Shown: piece after piece, positions 55,632-63,925 of the stretch
Numbering within the stretch: position 1 is the first letter of the stretch
Layout: each line of letters begins with the position of its first letter
Assembly (NCBI RefSeq): GCF_010550245.1
Contig: NZ_JAAGLU010000046.1
Location: forward strand, 1-64,000
Direction: 5' to 3'
Origin: Streptomyces sp. SID12501
GTDB lineage: Bacteria; Actinomycetota; Actinomycetes; Streptomycetales; Streptomycetaceae
DNA length: 64,000 nt
Translations under genes and position numbers: made by a program
Notes under the pieces: generated by a model
What the model was told of the DNA's origin: nothing
The model's input: only the letters and a program-made list of their open reading frames with translations
Databases searched by the model: none

Positions 55632-58595
55632 ATGAACGCACGGCTGGCACTGCTCGGCTCGGTGGACCCCGGTGTCGCTGAGAGCGAGGTCTTCCGGCTG
55701 GCCCTCCAGCACGCGGTGGCGGAGCTGGGCGCGCTCGGGGGAACGATCCACCTCCGGGGCCCCATGTCGGCGCTGCGGCTGGTGTCGGCCACCGGTCTGC
55801 CCACGGCTCTCACCGGCCCCTGGGAGATCATCGACCAGGAGGGCCCGCTGGCCCCCGCCCGCGCCCTGTACGAGGACTTCCACGAGGGCCGTGGGGTGTG
55901 GATACCCGGGGTGGCGGCCGACCGCGCCGATCCCTCGATCCCCATCTGCCCGTCGAGCGCGCCCATCCCGGGCAGCGGACTCGCCGCCGTGCCCGTCATC
56001 CGACGTGACCGCAGCATCGGCGCCCTCACCGTCATCACGGGTGACCACCGCGAACCGACGTCCGCCCACTGGCGGTTCCTGCGGGCCGTCGTCGCCTGGG
56101 CGGAGGAACGCATGGTCCAGGCGCCGTTGCCGGCCGGGCCCGTGCACTCGGAGATGAGCGGCGACCGGCTCCGCCAGGCGCTGAAGGAGGTCCGCGTCGG
56201 GTCGTGGGACTGGCACATCAAGAACGGTGAACTCATCTGGGACGAAGCCGCGATGGAGCTGTACGGCACCCGCCCCGAGGAGTACACCGCCCGCGTCGAG
56301 AACTGGATGCGCTGCGTCCACCCCGACGACCTCGGACCTACCCTCGCCCTCGTCGACCAGGCGATCCGCGGCCACTCGGTGTTCGAGGCCGAGTACCGCG
56401 TACGGGGCCTGGACGGCACGTACGGCTGGCACCAGGCGCGCGGCCGGGCGACGTACGACGAGCACGGCGAGCCCCTGCGGATGATCGGCATGGGCTGGGA
56501 CAGCAACGAGTCGCGGACCGCCCGGGACGCGCTCAGCCGCGCCCTGCGGCACATGAGCGACGGGTTCCTCGCGGTCGACGACACCTGGCGGATCACCTTC
56601 GCCAACCTGGAGGCCGAACGCACCCTCGGCCTCTCCGAGGCGGAGCTGTTCGGGCAGGTCCTGTGGGACCTGCCGACCGTGCGGGAACTGCCCGATCTGG
56701 AGAGGCGCTGCCGGAAGGCCGCCGCCGAGGACAGGTCGGTCGGCTTCGACATACGCGTGCCCGGCACCGGTCGCCGACACCACCTGCGACTGGTCCCGGG
56801 CCCCGACGGCCGCACCCTCTACCTCCAGGACGTCACCGAGAAGCGGCGGCACGAGGAGGAACGGCGGGCCGCCGAGTACGACGCGGCCGAACGCGCCGCC
56901 CGCATAGCGGAGTTGACGGCAGGGCTCGCCAAGGCGACGACCTCGCGGGACGTCGTCGACGTGGTAGCCCGGCGCGTACTGCCGCCGTTCGCCGCCGCCG
57001 GCCTCATCGTCCAGACCATCGAGAACGACCGCCTGTGCACCGTCGGATCCATCGGCTACGAGGAAGACTTCCTCAACCGGATCAGCGACGCCCCGCTGAC
57101 ACCCGGCTGGCCCAGCTGTGACGTGATCATCAACGAGACCCCCGCGTTCTACTCGTCCCCGGAGGAGTTCGCCGCCCACTATCCCCCGCTGGCCCGCCTG
57201 CCCCGGCACAGCGGCAAATCGGCCTGGGCGTTCCTGCCGCTGACCGCCTCCGGCAACACCTTCGGCGTCTGCTCCGTCAGCTTCGACCGCCCGCGTGGTT
57301 TCACCGACGAGGAACGCACCCTCCTCACCACGATCAGCGCCCTCGTCGCCCAGGCCCTTGCGCGGGCCCGCCTCTACGACGACGAGCGCAGCCGCTCCCG
57401 CGAACTCCAAAGCGCGCTGCTGCCGAGCGAGTTGCCCGACCTGCCCGCCTGCACGGCCGCCGCCCGCTACCTTCCCGCCGCCCAGGGCGTGGACGTCGGC
57501 GGCGACTGGTACGACATCATCCCGCTCTCCGGCGGCCAGGTCGCCCTCGTGGTCGGTGACGTCATGGGCCACGGACTGCCCCAGGCGGCCACCATGGGCC
57601 GGCTGCGCACCGCCGTCCACACCCTCGCCGACCTCGAACTGCCCCCCGACGAGATCATGAGCCACCTCAACGACATCGTCGGCAACATGGGCGAGGAGTC
57701 GTACGTCACCTGCCTGTACGCCCTCTACGACTCCATCACCCAGACCTGTTCCATCACCCGCGCCGGCCATCCCCCGCCCGCGGTCGTGCACCCCGACGGC
57801 ACGGTGTACTTCCCGGCTCTCACCGCAGACCCGCCCCTCGGCGCGGCCGAACCCCCCTTCGAGACCGTCGAGTTGAAGGTCCCCGAGGGCAGCCTGCTGG
57901 TGCTGTACACGGACGGTCTGGTCGAGTCGTCGAAGCGGGAGATCGACGAGGGCATGACCCAACTGGCCGCCCTGTTAAGGGGAGCGTACGAGGCCGGTAC
58001 GGAAGGGGACCTCGAAGGACTCTGCGACACACTCACCGCGGGACTGCTTCCCGTCGAGCAGCCGAACGCGGACGACGCGGCTCTCCTCATCGCCCGTCTG
58101 CACGCCCTGACCGGCGACCGGGTCGCCTCCTGGCCGCTGCCCGAGGACCCGCGGGCGGCAGGCCAGGCCCGTCGCCATGTCCGCGAACAGTTGTCCGCCT
58201 GGGGCCTGGACGACCTCACGCCCACCACGGAACTCCTGGCCAGCGAGCTGGTCGGCAACGTCGTACGGCACGCCAAGGGCCCCGTCCAACTCCGGCTGCT
58301 GCACGGCGCCGAGCTGATCTGCGAGGTCTTCGACGGCAGCCTGACGATGCCCCGTATCCGCCGGGCGACGGAGACGGACGAGGGCGGCCGGGGGCTGCAG
58401 CTGATCACCGCCCTGTCCCAGCGGTGGGGGACGCGTTACACGCCGACCGGCAAGTGCATCTGGACGGAGCAGGCGCTTTTGCCTCCGGCGGGTGGGCGGG
58501 GTGAAGCGCCCGGTGACGCACTGGAGTTGATGTTTCTGAACTCGGGGGAGTTCGATGACTTTCCGGAGTTGAGAGGGCTCGGGGACCTGAGCTGA
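55632..58595 (+). CDS. GAF-PAS-PAS-GAF-PP2C(SpoIIE) phosphatase with C-terminal HATPase domain
   Basis: The product is 987 aa. In order: an N-terminal GAF-like domain (about 15-165), PAS (about 180-300; ALKEVRVGSWDWHIKNGELI, YRVRGLDGTYGWHQARGRAT), a second PAS (about 305-420; HMSDGFLAVDDTWRITFANL), GAF (about 450-590) and a PP2C/SpoIIE phosphatase (about 600-800; AAQGVDVGGDWYDIIPLSGG with Asp metal ligands, VVGDVMGHGLPQAATMGRLR, VLYTDGLVESSKREIDEGM). At the C-terminus is an RsbW-like ATPase (TELLASELVGNVVRHAKGPV, DEGGRGLQLITALSQRWGTR). It is a soluble sensor acting on anti-anti-sigma factors or similar. ATG 55632 begins similarity. Not linked to a partner gene here. Confidence 0.92.
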   Translation: MNARLALLGSVDPGVAESEVFRLALQHAVAELGALGGTIHLRGPMSALRLVSATGLPTALTGPWEIIDQEGPLAPARALYEDFHEGRGVWIPGVAADRADPSIPICPSSAPIPGSGLAAVPVIRRDRSIGALTVITGDHREPTSAHWRFLRAVVAWAEERMVQAPLPAGPVHSEMSGDRLRQALKEVRVGSWDWHIKNGELIWDEAAMELYGTRPEEYTARVENWMRCVHPDDLGPTLALVDQAIRGHSVFEAEYRVRGLDGTYGWHQARGRATYDEHGEPLRMIGMGWDSNESRTARDALSRALRHMSDGFLAVDDTWRITFANLEAERTLGLSEAELFGQVLWDLPTVRELPDLERRCRKAAAEDRSVGFDIRVPGTGRRHHLRLVPGPDGRTLYLQDVTEKRRHEEERRAAEYDAAERAARIAELTAGLAKATTSRDVVDVVARRVLPPFAAAGLIVQTIENDRLCTVGSIGYEEDFLNRISDAPLTPGWPSCDVIINETPAFYSSPEEFAAHYPPLARLPRHSGKSAWAFLPLTASGNTFGVCSVSFDRPRGFTDEERTLLTTISALVAQALARARLYDDERSRSRELQSALLPSELPDLPACTAAARYLPAAQGVDVGGDWYDIIPLSGGQVALVVGDVMGHGLPQAATMGRLRTAVHTLADLELPPDEIMSHLNDIVGNMGEESYVTCLYALYDSITQTCSITRAGHPPPAVVHPDGTVYFPALTADPPLGAAEPPFETVELKVPEGSLLVLYTDGLVESSKREIDEGMTQLAALLRGAYEAGTEGDLEGLCDTLTAGLLPVEQPNADDAALLIARLHALTGDRVASWPLPEDPRAAGQARRHVREQLSAWGLDDLTPTTELLASELVGNVVRHAKGPVQLRLLHGAELICEVFDGSLTMPRIRRATETDEGGRGLQLITALSQRWGTRYTPTGKCIWTEQALLPPAGGRGEAPGDALELMFLNSGEFDDFPELRGLGDLS

Positions 58596-58604
58596 GCCCT
58601 CTCG

Positions 58605-58692
58605 CCGGGTACGTGGTTCGCTGCGGGGCGGTGGGGGCTGGTCGCGCCCACGCGGCGGAGCCGCAAATGTCACAGCCCCGCGCCCCTTAACG
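58605..58692 (+). repeat. Streptomyces intergenic repeat element
   Basis: The stretch running through TGCGGGGCGGTGGGGGCTGG, TCGCGCCCACGCGGCGGAGC and CACAGCCCCGCGCCCCTTA matches, from memory, a widespread intergenic family able to fold into a hairpin. It lies between the convergent signalling gene and the RTX gene and may act as a shared terminator. A related fragment lies at 13068-13112. Confidence 0.5.
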
Positions 58693-58693
58693 G

Positions 58694-59575
58694 CTAGTTC
58701 TGGTAGACCTTGTCCGTTCCCGGGCCGCCCGAGAGGGTGTCCCTGCCGGGGCCGCCGTGCAGGATGTCGTTGCCGCTGTTGCCGTAGAGCGTGTCGTTGC
58801 CTGCGTCGCCGTACAGGCGGTCGTTGCCCTTGCCGCCGTAGAGGAAGTCGGCGCCCGACTTTCCGTGCAGGATGTCGTTGCCGGCGTCGCCGTACAGCGC
58901 GTTCTCGTCCCCGTCCCCGTCCGTACCGCCGGTGAGCGAGTCGTTCCCGGTGCCTCCGTGGCACGCGGTCGAGCACCCGGTGAGGACGTCGTTCCCGGCG
59001 CCGCCGTACGCTCCGAGGCCCCAGATTCCGCCCCCGCCGTTCAGGCGGTCGCTGCCGTCCTGGCCGTAGAGGACGTCCCAACTGGTGCCCCGCAGAACGT
59101 CGTTGCCCTTGCCGCCGTAGATCGTGGCGTACGCGGTGTTGTCGGCGGCGATCGTCGCGGTGTCGTTGCCGTCGCCCAGGTCGACGTCGTAGATGTCGGA
59201 GTCGTCGGAGCCCAGCGGGATGCCGACCGCGCAGCGGGCGACCGTGTGGTCGGTCGCCGACGGGTACACGCACTCGTCGTTGCTCGCCGCGCTGCTGTCG
59301 ATGGCGATGGGGGCACGGTCCCGGAAGGTCAGGATGTAGTAGGCGTCGAACTCGTTCTCACGGGTCTCCACCGTCATCGACACCGTCAGCCTGTTGGTCT
59401 GGCCCGAGGCGCCGTTGTACCAGAGCTCGCCTGCGGTGTGGTGCAGTGAGCCCGCGTCCGGTGTGGCCGCCTGGGCGGCGGGGGCCGTGAGCGCGGCTGC
59501 GCCCAGGGCGAAGGTGAGGGTGAGGGTGAGGGCGGTGGTGGTCGCGGTGGCGGCGATCCTTCTGTGTGTACGCAT
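58694..59575 (-). CDS. Secreted RTX-type (hemolysin-like) calcium-binding repeat protein
   Basis: The product is 293 aa. A signal peptide (RRIAATATTTALTLTLTFAL, ending AAQA) is followed by a 120-residue beta domain with two Cys (NDECVYPSATDHTVARC). About nine Gly-Asp nonapeptide turns follow (GGKGNDVLRG, YGDAGNDILHG, YGGKGNDRLYG, GGPGRDTLSG), which bind Ca and form a beta roll. The domain has no recognisable catalytic motif. Start ATG 59575 begins the signal peptide; the frame is open upstream for 64 Pro/Arg-rich codons without signal character. Confidence 0.88.
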   Translation of the reverse strand: MRTHRRIAATATTTALTLTLTFALGAAALTAPAAQAATPDAGSLHHTAGELWYNGASGQTNRLTVSMTVETRENEFDAYYILTFRDRAPIAIDSSAASNDECVYPSATDHTVARCAVGIPLGSDDSDIYDVDLGDGNDTATIAADNTAYATIYGGKGNDVLRGTSWDVLYGQDGSDRLNGGGGIWGLGAYGGAGNDVLTGCSTACHGGTGNDSLTGGTDGDGDENALYGDAGNDILHGKSGADFLYGGKGNDRLYGDAGNDTLYGNSGNDILHGGPGRDTLSGGPGTDKVYQN

Positions 59576-59887
59576 GCCGAAGCAGCCCCTTCGCGGGCGT
59601 GGTGCCGTGGGTGGGTGTGTCGCGGGTGGTCGTCGCTTCTGATGTCCCGTTAGACAGCGGACCAAGGGCTGGGGTTGTACCCGAATCCCGAAACATGGTG
59701 AATCTTGCGGAGCCTCACCTTTCGGGTTTTCGGGTCCGGCGCGTCGGATGAGCCCTGGGAAGGGCATCGGGGCCGTGCGGTGGGCCGTCGCGGGCGCGGG
59801 CGCCGGTTCGCCGTGGGGCGTGTTCGCTCAGCCGGGACGGTTCCTGGCGGGCGGGTGGCGAACCGGTGTCCCGGTCGGACGGGCCGT
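59576..59887. other. 312-bp intergenic interval, nothing definite seen
   Basis: Separates the RTX gene start from the arsO 3' end. No protein-like frame, tRNA or convincing hairpin. The promoter of the RTX gene should lie near 59600-59700, but no confident hexamers were found. Confidence 0.4.
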
Positions 59888-61288
59888 TCAGCAGCCGCCG
59901 GAGGCGGTGGTCGGGGCGGCGGCGCCGATCTGGAGGGTGGCGGAGGAGGCGCAGCAGCCGCCGCCGGACCGCTCGTCGTCCTCCGGCTCGTCGAAGAGGC
60001 CCGCGCCGCCGCACACGCCCGTCTCCGGCAGGGTGAGTTCGACGCGCTCGGCGGCCTCCCGGTCGCCCGAGATCGCGGCGGCGATGGAGCGGACCTGCTC
60101 GTAACCGGTCATGGCGAGGAAGGTCGGGGCACGGCCGTACGACTTCATGCCGACCAGGTACACGCCCTGCTCCGGATGCGAGAGCTCGCCCACGCCGTGC
60201 GGGTAGACGGTGCCGCAGGAGTGGACGTTGGGGTCGATGAGCGGCGCCAGGGCGGTCGGCGCCTGGAGGCGCTCGTCGAGGCCGAGACGGAGTTCGGACA
60301 GGAAGGACAGATCGGGGCGGAAGCCGGTGAGGACGATGACCTCGTCGACCGGGTCGAGGCGGCGCCCGTCCTCCGCGACAAGGACGAGCCGGTCACCGTC
60401 GCCATCGCCGCCGCGTTCCACAGCCTGTGTACGGAATCCCGTGACCGCGTCGGCATGGCCCGCCTCGACGGCGGCCCGGGCACGCAGACCCAGCGCGCCT
60501 CGGGCGGGAAGCTGATCGGCCTCCCCGCCGCCGTACGTGCTCGCCCCGACGCCGCGCCGCAGGATCCACACCGCGTGCGTACCGTCCGCCTCCTTTGTCT
60601 CCTTCGCCAGGTCGGCGATGAGCGCGAGCGTGGTGAAGGAGGATGCGCCCGAGCCGATGACAGCGGTGCGCCTGCCCGCGTAACGGGCGCGTACGGCAGG
60701 GTCGTTGAGGTCGGGGACGCGGTACGAGACGCGCTCGGCGGCTGTCCTCTCGCCGAGCGCGGGCAGGCCGTCGGCGCCCATCGGACCGGGGGCGGACCAG
60801 GTGCCGGACGCGTCGACGACCGCGCGGGCGCTGATCCGCGCCTCGACTCCGTCGCCGGACCGGACGTGCACGGTGAACGGCTGCTCGTCGCGCCCCGAGT
60901 CGACGATCCGGTCACGTCCGGCGCGGGCGACGCCGGTCACCGTCGTGCCGTAGCGGACCCTGTCGCCGAGCGCGTCGGCGAGGGGCTGGAGGTAGCGCTC
61001 GGCCCAGTCGCCGCCGGTCGGGTAGGCGGCGGCGTCGGGGCGGACCCAGCCGGTCGGGGCGAGCAGCTTCTCGGCGGCCGGGTCGACGACCTCGCCCCAG
61101 GTCGAGAACAGCCGTACGTGGGACCACTCGCGTACGGCGCTGCCCGCGACCGGGCCGGCCTCCAGGACCAGGGGTTCGATGCCGCGCTCCACGAGGCGGA
61201 CGGCGGCGGCCAGGCCGATGGGGCCGGCGCCGATGACCACGACGGGCAGCTGGTCGGTGCCGGGCACGCTGTTGCTGGACGAGGCCAC
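59888..61288 (-). CDS. arsO: ArsO-like flavin-dependent monooxygenase of the arsenic cluster
   Basis: The product is 466 aa. It has an FAD-binding motif (VVVIGAGPIGLAAAVRLVER) near residue 15, a NADP-binding motif near residue 205 (TAVIGSGASSFTTLALIADL), and EVIVLTGFRPDLSFLSELRL and GVGELSHPEQGVYLVGMKSY near the end. A Cys-rich C-terminus (GGGCCASSA and a terminal GC) could bind arsenite. ArsO flavoproteins are found next to acr3/arsC in Streptomyces ars islands; the exact reaction is not settled. It is divergent from the first arsR gene. Confidence 0.8.
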   Translation of the reverse strand: MASSSNSVPGTDQLPVVVIGAGPIGLAAAVRLVERGIEPLVLEAGPVAGSAVREWSHVRLFSTWGEVVDPAAEKLLAPTGWVRPDAAAYPTGGDWAERYLQPLADALGDRVRYGTTVTGVARAGRDRIVDSGRDEQPFTVHVRSGDGVEARISARAVVDASGTWSAPGPMGADGLPALGERTAAERVSYRVPDLNDPAVRARYAGRRTAVIGSGASSFTTLALIADLAKETKEADGTHAVWILRRGVGASTYGGGEADQLPARGALGLRARAAVEAGHADAVTGFRTQAVERGGDGDGDRLVLVAEDGRRLDPVDEVIVLTGFRPDLSFLSELRLGLDERLQAPTALAPLIDPNVHSCGTVYPHGVGELSHPEQGVYLVGMKSYGRAPTFLAMTGYEQVRSIAAAISGDREAAERVELTLPETGVCGGAGLFDEPEDDERSGGGCCASSATLQIGAAAPTTASGGC

Positions 61289-61329
61289 GGGGGTCCCCCT
61301 TGTTTCGATATCCGTCGATCTCCTGTGTC

Positions 61330-61466
61330 GCCAGCATTACATCTGCATCGATGAGCGTCAACATAGACATTCATCGAATCAGTGGATGGATGGATGGATG
61401 GGTGGGCGCGGGCCGGTCGCCCGCGGCCCCTCCCGTCACTGATTCGACGTATGTCAACATAGATGC
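61330..61466. promoter_or_regulatory. Divergent arsO/arsR control region with two copies of GTCAACATAGA
   Basis: GTCAACATAGA occurs at 61357-61367 and 61453-61463, in both cases followed by a CAT-type half site and TCGA. The first copy lies within the dyad TCGATG...CATCGA (61349-61376) and covers a minus-strand -35 TTGACG candidate for arsO. The second ends 3 bp before the arsR ATG. This fits ArsR control of both directions. Repeats of GGAT (61383-61400) sit between the two boxes. Confidence 0.6.
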
Positions 61467-61886
61467 ATGTCGAACACGAAGGTGTTGCCGCTACTCGCCC
61501 CTGACTCTGCTCCTGCTCCTGCTCCTGCTCCTGACCCCGTCCTCGCCCCTGGCGAGGCCGCGACGCCGTGCTGCCCGCCGCTGAGCGAGCGCCCGTTCAC
61601 CGCGGAGGAGGCCGAGACGGCCGCGCGGATGTTCAAGGCGCTCGGCGACCCGGTGCGGCTGCGGCTCTTCTCCGCCGTGGCCTCTCACGAGGGCGGCGAG
61701 GCGTGTGTCTGCGACATCTCCGACGTCGGGGTCTCCCAGCCGACCGTCTCCCACCACCTGAAGAAGCTCAAGGAGGCCGGTCTGCTCACCTCCGAGCGGC
61801 GCGGTACGTGGGTGTACTACCGGGTCGAGCCGTCGGTGCTGGCCTCGATGGGCAAGCTGCTGGTGACCACCTCGACCGGAGCCTGA
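61467..61886 (+). CDS. arsR: ArsR-family arsenic-responsive repressor (N-terminal CC and CVCD type)
   Basis: The product is 139 aa. The winged helix is MFKALGDPVRLRLFSAVASH, GVSQPTVSHHLKKLKEAGLL, SERRGTWVYYRV. Arsenic ligands are probably the two Cys in EACVCDISDVG (the classical ELCVCDL motif) with the N-terminal pair in ATPCCPPL. The first 30 residues are an Ala-Pro repeat encoded by CTCCTG hexamers. It is divergent from arsO, with operator-like boxes between. No ribosome binding site is seen at ATG 61467. Confidence 0.9.
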   Translation: MSNTKVLPLLAPDSAPAPAPAPDPVLAPGEAATPCCPPLSERPFTAEEAETAARMFKALGDPVRLRLFSAVASHEGGEACVCDISDVGVSQPTVSHHLKKLKEAGLLTSERRGTWVYYRVEPSVLASMGKLLVTTSTGA

Positions 61887-61919
61887 GCGCGCGACCGGGC
61901 CTTCTCCGGCGGGTTGCCG

Positions 61920-63011
61920 TCAGTCGCCGGGGGGAGTGGGGGTGAACTTCCGCCGCCAGGCCAGGGAGACGTACACCAGCGCGACCAGGACCGGGACTTC
62001 GATGAGCGGGCCGACGACACCGGACAGTGCCTGGCCGGAGGTGACGCCGAAGGTGGCGATGGCGACCGCGATGGCCAGCTCGAAGTTGTTGCCGGCCGCG
62101 GTGAAGGCGAGGGTGGCCGTGCGGTCGTAGGCCAGGCCGATGACCTTGCCGAGGGCGAACGTGCCGAACCACATCACCGCGAAGTACACCAGCAGCGGCA
62201 GCGCGATACGGGCGACGTCCAGCGGCTGCGAGGTGATCGTCTTTCCCTGCAGGGCGAAGAGGACGACGATCGTGAAGAGCAGGCCGTACAGCGCCCAGGG
62301 GCCGATCCTCGGAAGGAACCCGGACTCGTACTTCTCCCGGCCCAGCCTGCGCTCGCCGACACGGCGGGTGAGGAACCCGGCAAGCAGCGGGACGCCGAGG
62401 AAGATGACCACGTTCAGGGCGATCTTCCACATGGAGATGTCGAGGTGCTCGCCGTCACCGAGGCCCAGCCACCCCGGCAGCAGGTCGAGGTAGAACCAGC
62501 CGAGCAGGCCGAACGTCAGTACCTGGAAGACGGAGTTGAGGGCCACGAGCACGGCCGCCGCCTCGCGGTCGCCGCAGGCCAGGTCGTTCCAGATGATGAC
62601 CATGGCGATGCAACGGGCGAGGCCGACGATGATCAGGCCCGTGCGGTACTCGGGCAGGTCCGGCAGGAAGATCCAGGCCAGCGCGAACATCACGGCCGGG
62701 CCGACGACCCAGTTGATGACCAGCGACGAGACCATCAGCTTCTTGTCACCGGTGACGGCGTCGAGCTTGTCGTAACGGACCTTCGCCAGGACCGGGTACA
62801 TCATGATCAGCAGGCCCACGGCGATCGGCAGCGAGATGCCGCCGATCTCGACCTCGGCCAGGGCGTCGTTCAGACCGGGGACTGTGCGGCCGAGGCCGAG
62901 CCCGAGGGCCATCGCGACGAGGATCCATACCGCCAGGAAGCGGTCGAGCGTCGACAGCTTCGCGACGACCGAGGGCTCCCCGGCGGTCGCGGCTGTTTCG
63001 GTGCGGGTCAC
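61920..63011 (-). CDS. acr3: Acr3-type arsenite efflux transporter
   Basis: The product is 363 aa with ten TM helices. The key Cys is in GLARCIAMVIIWNDLACGDR (TM4) and the conserved Glu in AFTAAGNNFELAIAVAIATF (TM9). VNWVVGP-type region is VINWVVGPAVMFALAWIFLP, and the family end is SLAWRRKF. It exports arsenite as a proton antiporter. GTG 63011 has AAGAGGG upstream and overlaps the stop of the second arsR gene (GTGA), so the pair is translationally coupled. It precedes the arsR/arsO pair, with the first arsR gene converging. Confidence 0.93.
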   Translation of the reverse strand: MTRTETAATAGEPSVVAKLSTLDRFLAVWILVAMALGLGLGRTVPGLNDALAEVEIGGISLPIAVGLLIMMYPVLAKVRYDKLDAVTGDKKLMVSSLVINWVVGPAVMFALAWIFLPDLPEYRTGLIIVGLARCIAMVIIWNDLACGDREAAAVLVALNSVFQVLTFGLLGWFYLDLLPGWLGLGDGEHLDISMWKIALNVVIFLGVPLLAGFLTRRVGERRLGREKYESGFLPRIGPWALYGLLFTIVVLFALQGKTITSQPLDVARIALPLLVYFAVMWFGTFALGKVIGLAYDRTATLAFTAAGNNFELAIAVAIATFGVTSGQALSGVVGPLIEVPVLVALVYVSLAWRRKFTPTPPGD

Positions 63012-63313
63012 AGGCAGGCCCTCTTGTTCCCGGCGGCGGTACGTGCGGACTCGGCCAGGTCTGCGAACTGGCCGGCGAGCCGGGCGACGACGTCGGGGCG
63101 CAGTTTGTAGTACGTGTACCGGCCGCACGGCTCCGTCTCGACGAGACCGGCCTCGCGCAGCACCCTCAGATGGTTGGAGAGGTTGGTCTGCCGGGCGCCG
63201 GTCTCCTCCACCAGGTGGGTGGTGCACAGCGTCTCCTGGGCGAGCAGGGTCACGATCCGGAGCCTGAGCGGGTCGGCCAGAACCCGGATCAGATCAGTGT
63301 CGACTGACGTCAT
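63008..63313 (-). CDS. arsR: ArsR-family repressor, second type (Corynebacterium-like)
   Basis: The product is 101 aa. The winged helix is LIRVLADPLRLRIVTLLAQE, ETGARQTNLSNHLRVLREAG and EPCGRYTYYKLRPDV. Cys residues are at TLCTTHLVEE, EPCGRY and the C-terminal ACL, unlike the CVCD type of the other repressor. This spacing recalls corynebacterial or Acidithiobacillus ArsR sensors, where non-canonical cysteines bind As(III). It is translationally coupled to acr3 (GTGA). Start ATG 63313 is preceded by another ATG codon. Confidence 0.88.
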   Translation of the reverse strand: MTSVDTDLIRVLADPLRLRIVTLLAQETLCTTHLVEETGARQTNLSNHLRVLREAGLVETEPCGRYTYYKLRPDVVARLAGQFADLAESARTAAGNKRACL

Positions 63314-63332
63314 CATGGGCTGATACTTTCAC

Positions 63333-63348
63333 ATCACTCCACACTGAT
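63333..63348 (-). promoter_or_regulatory. ArsR operator dyad upstream of the arsR-acr3 operon
   Basis: ATCA-N8-TGAT at 63333-63348, 20 bp upstream of the arsR start, matches the short dyad used by many ArsR/SmtB repressors. It lies in the 186-bp gap shared with the divergent arsC gene. Confidence 0.5.
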
Positions 63349-63415
63349 ACCAGCCTGAGCTGATGCGAGCGGGGCTCATGGCAGGACCCCGCAACAACCA
63401 AGAAGAGCCAAGAAG

Positions 63416-63487
63416 AACCAAGTACCTGTGACGAACCAAGTACCTGTGACGAACCAAGTACCCGTGACGAACCAAGTACCCGTGACG
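63416..63487 (+). repeat. Four tandem 18-bp units immediately upstream of arsC
   Basis: AACCAAGTACCTGTGACG appears twice and then AACCAAGTACCCGTGACG twice. Each contains a GTG codon in frame with arsC, so extra in-frame starts are possible. A degenerate AAGAAGAGCC-type series lies just before. Confidence 0.95.
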
Positions 63488-63499
63488 AAGGAAGAACCG

Positions 63500-63925
63500 A
63501 TGACCTCCAGCCCGCCGCCGCTCGCCTCCGTGCTGTTCGTCTGCGTCCACAACGCGGGCCGCTCCCAGATGGCCGCCGGTTTCCTCGGTCACCTCGCGGG
63601 CGATCGGATCGAGGTCCGCTCCGCCGGGTCGATCCCCGGAGACCGGGTCAACCCGTCCGCGGTCGAGGCCATGAAGGAGGTCGGCGTCGACATCGCCGAC
63701 GCCCAGCCGAAGATCCTCACCACCGAGGCCGTCAAGGCGTCCGACTACGTCATCACCATGGGCTGCGGCGACGCCTGCCCCGTCTTTCCCGGCAAGAAGT
63801 ACCTCGACTGGGCCCTGGAGGACCCGGCGGGCAAGGGCGTCGAGGCCGTCCGCCTCATCCGCGACGAGATCAGGGGGCGTATCGAGGCCTTGATCGCGGA
63901 GATCGACGCCCAACGGGAGGCGTGA
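63500..63925 (+). CDS. arsC: Arsenate reductase ArsC, low-molecular-weight phosphatase type
   Basis: The product is 141 aa. The P-loop CX5R is in VLFVCVHNAGRSQMAAGFLG. Other parts are RSAGSIPGDRVNPSAVEAMK, DYVITMGCGDACPVFPGKKY and WALEDPAGKGVEAVRLIRDE. It is probably mycothiol-dependent, as actinobacterial ArsC1/2 (Cys in MGCGDACP as resolving residues). It reduces As(V) to As(III) for Acr3. ATG 63500 has GAAGGAAG 5 bp upstream. It is divergent from arsR-acr3 across an 18-bp minisatellite. Confidence 0.93.
   Translation: MTSSPPPLASVLFVCVHNAGRSQMAAGFLGHLAGDRIEVRSAGSIPGDRVNPSAVEAMKEVGVDIADAQPKILTTEAVKASDYVITMGCGDACPVFPGKKYLDWALEDPAGKGVEAVRLIRDEIRGRIEALIAEIDAQREA

Noticed and set aside
55457..57962. 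Minus-strand frames opposite the GAF/PAS/PP2C gene
   Set aside because: No domain signature. They coincide with third-position GC bias of the plus-strand gene.
61383..61400. GGAT tetranucleotide repeats as an integration or origin element
   Set aside because: A simple short repeat between the two ars boxes. There are no DnaA-box or att-like features around it.
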